Source: Gaiella sp038230035
GTDB taxonomy: Bacteria > Actinomycetota > Thermoleophilia > Gaiellales > Gaiellaceae
Direction: 5' to 3'
Length of the DNA stretch: 64,000 nucleotides
Assembly: GCA_038230035.1 (NCBI GenBank)
Contig: JBBRNX010000001.1
Coordinates: 403,591 to 467,590, forward strand
Within the stretch, counting starts at the first letter, position 1, and every line of letters begins with the position of its first letter. Below the pieces are notes generated by a model. It ran no database searches and was not told the origin of the DNA. It worked only from the letters and a program-made list of their open reading frames with translations. A program made the translations under genes and the position numbers. Positions 24,306 to 31,823 of the stretch are shown in pieces.

Positions 24306-24688
24306 ACGACGTCGTCAGAGCAGCCGGTGGTCTCGTCGTGCGTCCCAGCGAGCGGGGCACCGAGGTGCTCGTGGTGCACCGACCGCAGTACGACGACTGG
24401 ACGTTTCCGAAAGGGAAGGTCGAGCCCGGGGAGACCGACGAGGCGTGTGCGGTCCGCGAGGTGGAGGAGGAGACGGGTCTGCGCTGCGAGCTCGGTGACG
24501 AGCTTCCGTCCGCGTCGTACGCCGACGGTCGCGGACGCGCGAAACGAGTGCGCTACTGGAGGATGCGGGCCGTCGGCGGCGAGCTCGGATTCGCGCACGA
24601 AGTCGACGACGCCCGTTGGGTCACTTGCGGCGAGGCTGCGGAGCTACTGACCTACGCGCGCGACCTCGAACCGCTTCACAGTCTCTAG
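24302..24688 (+). CDS. Nudix hydrolase
   Basis: A 128-residue Nudix protein. The Nudix box begins GKVEPGETDEAC and ends REVEEETGL, matching Gx5Ex7REUxEExGU. The early strand VRAAGGLVVRPSERGTEVLV and YDDWTFPKGK resemble MutT/Ap4A or diphosphoinositol-phosphate-type hydrolases; in mycobacteria related MutT1 proteins act on 8-oxo-dGTP and dinucleotide polyphosphates. It is coupled to the CHAD gene. Its TAG stop and that of ppk1 on the other strand share the palindrome CTAG at 24685-24688. Confidence 0.85.
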   Translation: MNDVVRAAGGLVVRPSERGTEVLVVHRPQYDDWTFPKGKVEPGETDEACAVREVEEETGLRCELGDELPSASYADGRGRAKRVRYWRMRAVGGELGFAHEVDDARWVTCGEAAELLTYARDLEPLHSL

Positions 24689-26796
24689 CTCTTGCGGGTC
24701 CGGGTTTCGGGGGTCTGACGTCGGGCTCGGAGCTGTGCTCTGCGCTGCATCACCACTTGGTGCACGTGGACCTTCCCGCCTTTCGCAGCCGTGTGTCTCT
24801 GCCACTTCCCGTCGGAGCCGAGGTCCCAGGCGAACGAGTTGTCGGTGAACAGGCTGTCGAGGACGGCGTTCAACTCAGCGCGGGACCGGTTGTTCTCGAC
24901 GGGTACGAGCACCTCGATCCGGTGGTCGAGGTTGCGCGGCATCACATCGGCCGACCCTGTGAACATCGTTGCCGTCCTTCCGGCCTCGAAGGAGTAGATG
25001 CGGCTGTGCTCCAGGAAGCGGCCGAAAACCGACCGCACCGTGATCGTCTCGGACATCCCGGGGACGCCCGGTCGCAGCGTGCAGATCGCGCGCGAGCAGA
25101 TCTCGATCGGGACGCCGGCCTGCGACGCGGTGTAGAGCTCCTCGATCACGAGCGGGTCGACGAGCTGGTTCAGCTTGATCCGGATGCGGGTCGTCTCGCC
25201 GGCTGCCGCGGCTGCGGCCACCCGGCGGATCTCCTCGACGAGTCGCATGCGCATCGAGAAGGGGGCCACGAGAAGCTTGCGGAAGCGCTGTGGGCGCCCG
25301 AAGCCCGTGAGGTGGTTGAAGAGGTCGGCGACGTCCGCTGCGATGTCCTCGTCGGCAGTGAAGATGCCAATGTCCTCGTACTGGCGGGCGGTCGAACCGT
25401 TGTAGTTGCCGGTGCCGATGTGTACGTAGCGGCGCAGCACGTCGCCTTCGCGGCGCACGACGAGTGCCATCTTCGCGTGGATCTTGAGGTCGGAGAAGCC
25501 ATGGACGACGTGGACGCCTGCCTGCTCCATCTCGCGCGACCACTCGATGTTCCGCCGCTCGTCGAAGCGGGCCTTGAGCTCGACGAGGCACACCGCCTGC
25601 TTCCCCTGCTCCGAGCAGTGGATCAGTGCACCGACTAGGATGCTGTCGTCGCCGGTCCGGTAGACCGTCGTCTTGATCGCGATCACGTCCGGGTCGCGAG
25701 CGGCGGCCTGAACGAAGGCTTCGAAGCTCGTCCGGAACGATTCGTAGGGCTGCTGCACGAGTATGTCGCCGCGGCGGATCTCGTCGAAGAAGCCGGTCCC
25801 GTCTTTCGCCCGAGCGAGGCGCGGCTGCGTCACCGGAATCCACGGCTCGTCTTTGAGCTCCGGCCGGTCGATTACGGCGATCTGGCCCAGATCGGCGAGG
25901 TCGAGCTGACCTTCGATCTCGTACACCTGATCGGCCTTCACGTCGAGGCCGGCCATCAGCCGATCGAGCATCGCGCGCGACGCCGAGGCGGAAACCTCGA
26001 GGCGGATCACGTCGCCGAAACGGCGCCTCCGCAGCTCCAGCTCGACAGCCTCGAGCAGGTCGTCCGCGTCGTCTGACACTTCGAAGTCGGCGTCGCGTGT
26101 GACGCGGAACGTCGCTCGCTCCGCGATCTCCATCCCTGGGAAGAGCGACGGCAGGAAATGCGCGATCACGCTCTCCAACGGGACGAGCCGGGGCTGCTGG
26201 CCTACCTCGACGAAGCGCGACAGGCCCTCCGGCACCTTGACGCGTGCGAAGCGCTCTTCTCCCGTCGCCGGGTCGACGGCGATCACCGCGAGTGACAGGG
26301 ACAGCCCCGAGATGTACGGGAACGGCTGGCCGGGGCTGACGCCGAGCGGCGTGAGGACAGGGTAGATCTCGCGCTCGTAGCGGGCGGCGAGCTGCTCGAG
26401 CTCTTTCTCACCGCACTCCTCGAGGCCGAGGATCGGGATCCCCTCGGTCCGTAGCGCGGGTCGCAGCTCCTTGCGCCACAGTCGCGACTGGCGTGCAGTA
26501 AGGCCGGTGACCCGCTCGCGGATCAACGCGAGGGCGTGGTGCGGGGTCAGGCCGTCGGATGAGCGCACCCCGAGCCCGGATGCCGCCTGGCCCATGAGGC
26601 CGGCGACGCGCACCATGAAGAACTCGTCCAGCATGTTCGAGAAAATCGAGCAGAACTTGACGCGTTCGAGCAACGGCACCGAAGGGTCGGTGGCTAGGTC
26701 GAGCACGCGCTCGCTCGTGTCGAGCCACGAAAGCTCGCGGTTGAGGAGCCGGCTCTCCGGCGCTGTCTGCGTCTTCGCCACCACCCGCATCATCAT
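24685..26796 (-). CDS. ppk1: polyphosphate kinase 1
   Basis: A 703-residue enzyme that polymerises the gamma-phosphate of ATP into polyphosphate, reversibly. The N-terminal domain begins LLNRELSWLDTSERVL and SIFSNMLDEFFMVRVAGLM. The two phospholipase-D-like C-terminal domains carry the phosphorylated His region SDLKIHAKMALVVRR, then RYVHIGTGNYNGSTA, and the second His region IEICSRAICTLRPGVPG and RSVFGRFLEHSRIYSF. Length is normal. Together with Ppx, CHAD and PstSCAB-PhoU it makes a phosphate storage locus. Confidence 0.95.
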   Translation of the reverse strand: MMMRVVAKTQTAPESRLLNRELSWLDTSERVLDLATDPSVPLLERVKFCSIFSNMLDEFFMVRVAGLMGQAASGLGVRSSDGLTPHHALALIRERVTGLTARQSRLWRKELRPALRTEGIPILGLEECGEKELEQLAARYEREIYPVLTPLGVSPGQPFPYISGLSLSLAVIAVDPATGEERFARVKVPEGLSRFVEVGQQPRLVPLESVIAHFLPSLFPGMEIAERATFRVTRDADFEVSDDADDLLEAVELELRRRRFGDVIRLEVSASASRAMLDRLMAGLDVKADQVYEIEGQLDLADLGQIAVIDRPELKDEPWIPVTQPRLARAKDGTGFFDEIRRGDILVQQPYESFRTSFEAFVQAAARDPDVIAIKTTVYRTGDDSILVGALIHCSEQGKQAVCLVELKARFDERRNIEWSREMEQAGVHVVHGFSDLKIHAKMALVVRREGDVLRRYVHIGTGNYNGSTARQYEDIGIFTADEDIAADVADLFNHLTGFGRPQRFRKLLVAPFSMRMRLVEEIRRVAAAAAAGETTRIRIKLNQLVDPLVIEELYTASQAGVPIEICSRAICTLRPGVPGMSETITVRSVFGRFLEHSRIYSFEAGRTATMFTGSADVMPRNLDHRIEVLVPVENNRSRAELNAVLDSLFTDNSFAWDLGSDGKWQRHTAAKGGKVHVHQVVMQRRAQLRARRQTPETRTRKS

Positions 26797-26850
26797 GCAG
26801 CCGGCGGTTCGGTGTCGTGGTAACGGTGTGGTGTACGCGCGCGCCTGACC

Positions 26851-27041
26851 TCAGGCGGTAAGCCGATGCTCGCCGGGCTCGAGCATGGCTCGTCTATACG
26901 GACGACGTCGGTCGGTCACCGCGAGCACGTCGAAGCCGGCGCGGCCGTAGAGATCCACGAGCTCGGTGAGGCCGAGCGTGCCGTCGCTCCCGTCGTGTGG
27001 GCGTGGAGCTCTGCGAGAAGAAGGCCAGGCCGTGATCTCAT
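26851..27041 (-). pseudogene. N-terminal fragment of a PHP-domain phosphoesterase
   Basis: From the ATG at 27041, just after the kinase stop, the frame reads GLLLAELHAHTTG, carrying the HxH metal motif of PHP domains. In the next frame it continues SDGTLGLTELVDLYGRAGFD and VLAVTD, with the join at CCC 26989-26991 (one base lost). Sequence after VTD no longer looks like PHP and stops at 26851, only 54 nt from ppk1, whereas PHP proteins usually exceed 200 residues. This is therefore a frameshifted and truncated remnant. Confidence 0.6.
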
Positions 27042-27044
27042 GGT

Positions 27045-28451
27045 TCAATCCTGCGTATCGCGCGGACCGGCATGGGAGGAAATGTGTGCGATTTCCAGGG
27101 AAGAAGTGGCGTTCGCGTTCGGGGGTGGCAGCAGCAGGGAGAAGGTCGAGCCGACGCCGACGATGCTTCTGACCTCGACGGAGCCGCCCATCGCCTCGGC
27201 CAGCTCACGCACTATCGCTAGTCCCAGTCCTGTCCCGACCGGTCTGTCGTTGCCGTAGCGCTCCCACAGGTAGAAGCGCTCGAAAGCGTGCTCGACCTCG
27301 TCCGCGCCGAGGCCCGGACCGTCGTCGACGACGTCGAGCCGGCCGGGAGATGCGAGGACACGGACAGCACCGCCGCGAGGCGTGCAGCGGATCGCGTTCT
27401 CGACGAGGTTCGAGACAGCCTGCAGCACGCGGTCGGCGTCGCCTGCCGCCAGCGCGGCCGGCTCGATGACAGCGGTCAGTGAGACGCCGAAGCGGTGCGA
27501 CTGCGGCTGGTAGCGGGCCACTGTCTCCCGCGCGGCCTCTGCCAGGTCAACCGTCTCGTTACGCGCAGAGAACGTGCGGCGACGCAGCCGGGCCAGGTCG
27601 AGCAGGTCGCGGATCAGCCGTTCGAGACGACCTGCCTCGCGCCCGATCACTGCGCCCGCTTCGCGCTCGCCGAGCACGCCGTCCGTCAGCGCCTCGGCGT
27701 GGCCGCGAATCACGGTCAGCGGCGTCTTCAGCTCGTGGCTGACCGAGACAAGGAACGCGCGCTCGGCATCCTGTGCGTGCGCGAGCTCGGACGAGAGGTG
27801 GTTGAACGAGGCTGCAAGCGTCGCGACCTCGCCCGCTCCTTCGACGCGTAGCTCGCCCGGATCTTCGCCTGCAGCGAGCCGCCTGCTTGCCGCTGCCACG
27901 CGTGAGACCGGGCGCGCGACCGCGCGCGCCAGCACGAATGCAACGAGCGCGGCGAGCACCGCACCGATCGCCCCTGCGATCCCGAGGCTGATGAGAAACG
28001 GCGTCCAGTCGCTCGCCTGGCTGTGCGCCGTGCGGAGCAGAACGAGGGCCTCCGAGCCGTTCCGACGCACCGCGTAGAGATATCGGGTTCCATGGAGCGT
28101 GACCGAGCCGGTTGCCGGGGTGCCGGCTTTGACGGCCGCCGCTCCGTCGGCTGGGAGCAGCAGCTCGGCCTGGTCCGGCGTGAGGATCGCCAGGCGCTCC
28201 TGCTCGGTGGCGAGGAAGCTGCCGAGATCCGGCGCGCCGCGGTGCGCGATCGCTGGCTGACCGCGTTGCGTCGCGATCAGGTCGACCTGCCGGCCGAGCG
28301 AGCGTAGGGCCTCGTTTTCGAGCGAGCGTCGTGTGAGCAAGGCGCCCACGGCGAGTGTGACGAGGATCGAGACCGCCACCGTCGCCGCGATGCCGGCGAA
28401 GAGGCGTCCGCGGAGCGTCGACGGAAACTGGCGCGGGAGAGGGCGCCGCAT
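27045..28451 (-). CDS. membrane sensor histidine kinase
   Basis: A 468-residue kinase: TM1 near residues 18-40, an extracytoplasmic domain of about 115 residues, TM2 near 155-180, HAMP (ARAVARPVSRVAAASRRLAAG), H-box LVSVSHELKTPLTVIRGHAE, N-box AVSNLVENAIRCTPRGG, G1 VVDDGPGLG and G2 GTGLGLAIVRELA. The ATG at 28451 is chosen because it overlaps the regulator stop by one base (TGATG) and begins right before TM1. It forms a two-component system with the regulator upstream; the signal is unknown. Position next to ppk1 suggests envelope or phosphate stress. Confidence 0.87.
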   Translation of the reverse strand: MRRPLPRQFPSTLRGRLFAGIAATVAVSILVTLAVGALLTRRSLENEALRSLGRQVDLIATQRGQPAIAHRGAPDLGSFLATEQERLAILTPDQAELLLPADGAAAVKAGTPATGSVTLHGTRYLYAVRRNGSEALVLLRTAHSQASDWTPFLISLGIAGAIGAVLAALVAFVLARAVARPVSRVAAASRRLAAGEDPGELRVEGAGEVATLAASFNHLSSELAHAQDAERAFLVSVSHELKTPLTVIRGHAEALTDGVLGEREAGAVIGREAGRLERLIRDLLDLARLRRRTFSARNETVDLAEAARETVARYQPQSHRFGVSLTAVIEPAALAAGDADRVLQAVSNLVENAIRCTPRGGAVRVLASPGRLDVVDDGPGLGADEVEHAFERFYLWERYGNDRPVGTGLGLAIVRELAEAMGGSVEVRSIVGVGSTFSLLLPPPNANATSSLEIAHISSHAGPRDTQD

Positions 28452-29119
28452 CAGCCCGAGACGGCTTTGTAGCCGGAGCCGCGGATCGTGCGGATCAGCT
28501 CCGGTCGGCCGAGCTTCCGGCGCAGCTGCGCGACGTGCACGTCGACCGTCCGCGTGCCGCCCGGGAAAGCGAGGCCCCACACGCGGTCGAGCAACCGCTC
28601 GCGCGACAGTACGAGCCCGGTGTGGTCGATCAGGTAGGCGAGCAGGTCGAACTCCATGCCGGTGAGCTCGACCGGGCTGCCGCCGACGGTGACGGCACGT
28701 CCACCGCGGTCGACGGCGACGTCGCCCAGGACGAGCGCATCGTCGTCGGCGTCGGGCTCCGCGCGGCGCAGGACAGCTCGCACGCGCGCAACCAGCTCAC
28801 GCGGCGAGAAAGGCTTCGCGACGTAGTCGTCGGCGCCGATCTCGAGCCCGGTGATGCGGTCGATCTCCTCGTCTCGCGCAGTCAGGATCACGATCGGCAG
28901 CCGGGACTGCTGGCGGATCGCCCGGCAGAGGTCGAGCCCGTCCGCGTCAGGCAGTTGCAGATCGAGGATGGCGAGCCGCACTTCGTGTTGCTCCAGCGCG
29001 AGCAAGCCATCGACGCCGCGCGCTGCCCAGACGACCTGGAAGCCGTCGCGCTCGAGGTACGTCTTGACGAGCGAGGCGATGTCTTCCTCGTCCTCGACGA
29101 GCAAGATCGTGCCTGGCAT
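28451..29119 (-). CDS. OmpR-family response regulator
   Basis: A 222-residue regulator starting at MPGTILLVEDEEDIA. Receiver: acidic pair in LVEDEED, phosphoacceptor Asp in LAILDLQLPDADG, Thr in VILTARDEE and Lys in DDYVAKPFS. DNA-binding domain: VELTGMEFDLLAYLIDHTGL, recognition helix TRTVDVHVAQLRRKLGR and the hairpin TIRGSGYKAV. An upstream in-frame extension to 29194 is unlikely since the receiver strand starts at the chosen ATG. First gene of the pair with the kinase. Confidence 0.87.
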   Translation of the reverse strand: MPGTILLVEDEEDIASLVKTYLERDGFQVVWAARGVDGLLALEQHEVRLAILDLQLPDADGLDLCRAIRQQSRLPIVILTARDEEIDRITGLEIGADDYVAKPFSPRELVARVRAVLRRAEPDADDDALVLGDVAVDRGGRAVTVGGSPVELTGMEFDLLAYLIDHTGLVLSRERLLDRVWGLAFPGGTRTVDVHVAQLRRKLGRPELIRTIRGSGYKAVSG

Positions 29120-29282
29120 TAATACCCGACTCCGGAAATCCCCTGGACTCTGGAGGCGTCCAGCCGCGCCTGGCAGCACCCGGCACCCGCACACGTGCTA
29201 CCAGCACGCGCGCGGGCACCGTGCACTGCCAGATCACATCCGGCCACTCCCCATAGTGGCAACGGATTTCCGGAGCGGGCCA

Positions 29283-29822
29283 CTAGAGACGCCTCCGGCC
29301 GACGAGTTGCACGAGCTTCGCCTTCCCGTCGGCGGTGTAGGTCACACGTGCGAGCCGGCCGGGGCGGATCGCAGCGGCGGTCGCCGGAAAGCCGTTCAGG
29401 CGCACGCGAGTCGACGGCGTGATGCGCAGCGTGAGGAGACTGCCGTCGGCTCGCCGAAGCGTGAACTGCCGCCCCTCCACGGTGGCGATGACCCCACGGT
29501 CAACCGTCGTCGCGACGCGGCCCCAGGCTTTGACCAGTCGCGCGGGTCGAGAGCCGTTGTGCGCAATCGCCGCGACGAACCCCGGCCGGATGTCCGTGAG
29601 CTGCGCCGGGAATCCGTTCAGTAGCACGCGCGTCGCGCCGTCGACGGTGAGAGCGACGGAGCTACCGTCGAGCTCCCGCAGCACGATCTGTGTTACGGAG
29701 ACGGACTGGACGATTCCGCGATCAACGGTGAGATCCCTGATCCCGGCGCCGGCCGTTCCCGCGAGCGCGAGGGCCGCGAGGCAGGCGGCAAACACAGTGA
29801 GGCATCGCGAAGCCGCAAGCAT
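29283..29822 (-). CDS. secreted protein with two tandem DUF5666-like repeats
   Basis: A 179-residue exported protein. The signal peptide (LTVFAACLAALALAGTAGAG) is followed by two ~65-residue repeats that each open with TVDRG: TVDRGIVQSVSVTQIVLREL and TVDRGVIATVEGRQFTLRRA. Each repeat has an LLNGFPAQLTDIRPG or RLNGFPATAAAIRPG segment. This is the small beta-barrel pattern of DUF5666. Probably a cell-surface or periplasmic binding protein; function unknown. Placed divergently to typA. The much longer frame upstream on this strand is a shadow of typA and is excluded. Confidence 0.65.
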   Translation of the reverse strand: MLAASRCLTVFAACLAALALAGTAGAGIRDLTVDRGIVQSVSVTQIVLRELDGSSVALTVDGATRVLLNGFPAQLTDIRPGFVAAIAHNGSRPARLVKAWGRVATTVDRGVIATVEGRQFTLRRADGSLLTLRITPSTRVRLNGFPATAAAIRPGRLARVTYTADGKAKLVQLVGRRRL

Positions 29823-29906
29823 GAGGTCATCGTCTTCAACCGCCGTTAGACCGCAGTGGCCTCTGTGTAAGAGGCTTGTAAGGGATCGCCGGCGTGATCG
29901 CGCCGG

Positions 29907-29912
29907 TACCCT
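29907..29912 (+). promoter_or_regulatory. -10 box TACCCT of a probably leaderless typA transcript
   Basis: TACCCT, 6-nt spacer, then the typA ATG at 29919. No ribosome-binding site in between. Confidence 0.5.
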
Positions 29913-29918
29913 CGCTGG

Positions 29919-31757
29919 ATGGCTCGCAGGGAAGACATCCGCAATGTGGCGATCGTGGCGCACGTCGACCACGGCAAGACGACGCTCGTCGACGCCATGC
30001 TCTGGCAGTCCGGCTCGTTCCGCGCGAACCAGGATGTGGCCGAGCGCGTGCTCGACTCGATGGATCTCGAGCGCGAGAAGGGGATCACGATCCTCGCCAA
30101 GAACACGGCCGTCCGCTACGGCGGCGTGAAGGTCAACATCGTCGACACGCCCGGCCACGCGGACTTCGGCGGCGAGGTCGAGCGCGGGCTGCGGATGGTC
30201 GACGGGGTTCTGCTCCTGGTCGATGCAAGCGAAGGCCCGCTGCCACAGACGCGCTTCGTGCTGCGCAAGGCGCTCGAGGCCAGGCTGCCGGTGATCCTGG
30301 TCGTGAACAAAGTCGACCGGCCCGACGCGCGCATCGACGAGGTCGTGAACGAAGTGTACGAGCTCTTCCTCGATCTCGATGCCGACGAGACGCAGATCGA
30401 GTTCCCGATCGTCTACTGCAACGCGAAAGCGGGTCAGGCAGGGGCTGCTCCCGATGACCTCGAGAGCGATCTGCGGCCGCTGTTCGAGCTGCTGCTCGCG
30501 ACGATCCCCGCCCCGACCTACGAAGAGGGGCATCCGCTGCAGGCGGTCGTGACCAACCTCGACGCGTCGCCGTACGTGGGCCGGCTCGCGATCTGCCGTA
30601 TCCGCAACGGGACGATCCGCAAGGGCCAGCAGGTCGCGTGGTGCCGCGCCGACGGCACGATCGAGCGCGTGAAGGTCACAGAGCTCTACGTGACCGATGC
30701 TCTCGATCGGGTCGATGCCGCCGAGGCCGGGCCGGGGGACATCGTTGCCGTCGCCGGTCTTCCGGACGTGACCATCGGCGAGACGCTCGCAGACGTCGAC
30801 GATCCGCGTCCGCTGCCGGTCGAGGAGGTCGACGAGCCGTCGCTCTCGATGACCGTCGGCATCAACACGTCGCCGCTCGCCGGCCTCGACGGCACGAGGC
30901 TCACGGCCAGCCAGGTGAAGCAACGGCTCGAAGACGAGCTCGTCGGCAACGTCTCCCTGCGCGTCCTGCCGACCGAGCGCCCGGACACGTGGGAGGTTCA
31001 AGGTCGCGGCGAGCTGCAGCTGGCGGTGCTCGTGGAGCTGATGCGGCGCGAAGGCTTCGAGTTGACGGTCGGAAAGCCGCAGGTCGTGACCAAAGACATT
31101 GGCGGCAAGGTGCACGAGCCGATGGAGCGTTTGGCAATCGATGCGCCCGAGGAGTACATCGGTGTTCTCACCCAGCTGCTGGCCTTGCGAAAAGGGCGGA
31201 TGGCGCAGATGGTCAACCACGGCACCGGCTGGGTGCGGCTCGACTACCTCGTCCCTGCCCGCGGGTTGATCGGCTTCCGCACCGAGTTCCTCACCGAGAC
31301 GCGCGGCACAGGGATCCTGCACCACGTCTTCGACTCCTACGAGCCGTGGCACGGCGAACTCAGGACGCGCCCGAGCGGCTCCCTTGTCGCCGACCGCCAG
31401 GGGCCGACAACAGGCTTTGCGCTCGCGAACCTACAGGAGCGCGGGACGATGTTCGTCGCGCCGGGCGTCGCCGTCTACGAGGGGATGATCGTCGGCGAGA
31501 ACGCGCGCTCCGAGGACATGGACGTCAACGCCACCAAGGAGAAGAAGCTCACGAACATGCGAGCGTCCACCTCCGACGAGCTCGTGCGCCTGATCCCGCC
31601 GCGGCCGCTCTCGCTCGAGCAGGCCCTCGAGTTCATCCGCGAGGACGAGTGCGTCGAGGTGACGCCGACGAGCATCCGCCTCCGCAAGGCCGAGCTCAGC
31701 GCCACGAAGCGTCAGCAGTTCGCGAGCCGCAAGGCGCGCGGCCTGGCCGCCGTCTAG
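29919..31757 (+). CDS. typA: translational GTPase TypA/BipA
   Basis: A 612-residue ribosome-binding GTPase involved in stress adaptation and 50S assembly. G1 AHVDHGKTTLVDAML, G3 VDTPGHADFGGEV, G4 NKVDRPDAR, and the switch I region DLEREKGITILAKNT. Domain II follows (VGRLAICRIRNGTIRKGQ), then EF-G-like domains III and V (RGELQLAVLVELMRREGFEL) and the BipA C-terminal domain (KEKKLTNMRASTSDELVRL). Length is standard. Confidence 0.96.
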   Translation: MARREDIRNVAIVAHVDHGKTTLVDAMLWQSGSFRANQDVAERVLDSMDLEREKGITILAKNTAVRYGGVKVNIVDTPGHADFGGEVERGLRMVDGVLLLVDASEGPLPQTRFVLRKALEARLPVILVVNKVDRPDARIDEVVNEVYELFLDLDADETQIEFPIVYCNAKAGQAGAAPDDLESDLRPLFELLLATIPAPTYEEGHPLQAVVTNLDASPYVGRLAICRIRNGTIRKGQQVAWCRADGTIERVKVTELYVTDALDRVDAAEAGPGDIVAVAGLPDVTIGETLADVDDPRPLPVEEVDEPSLSMTVGINTSPLAGLDGTRLTASQVKQRLEDELVGNVSLRVLPTERPDTWEVQGRGELQLAVLVELMRREGFELTVGKPQVVTKDIGGKVHEPMERLAIDAPEEYIGVLTQLLALRKGRMAQMVNHGTGWVRLDYLVPARGLIGFRTEFLTETRGTGILHHVFDSYEPWHGELRTRPSGSLVADRQGPTTGFALANLQERGTMFVAPGVAVYEGMIVGENARSEDMDVNATKEKKLTNMRASTSDELVRLIPPRPLSLEQALEFIREDECVEVTPTSIRLRKAELSATKRQQFASRKARGLAAV

Positions 31758-31823
31758 CGTCTCGCCACTTCCTCCCGCGCCACGGGCAGCATTCTCGCGA
31801 GCCAACCGTGAGAATCGGCGGCG

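Noticed and set aside
29823..31352. A long upstream extension of the DUF5666-like gene on the minus strand
   Set aside because: It lies antisense to typA; the real protein begins with the signal peptide at 29822.
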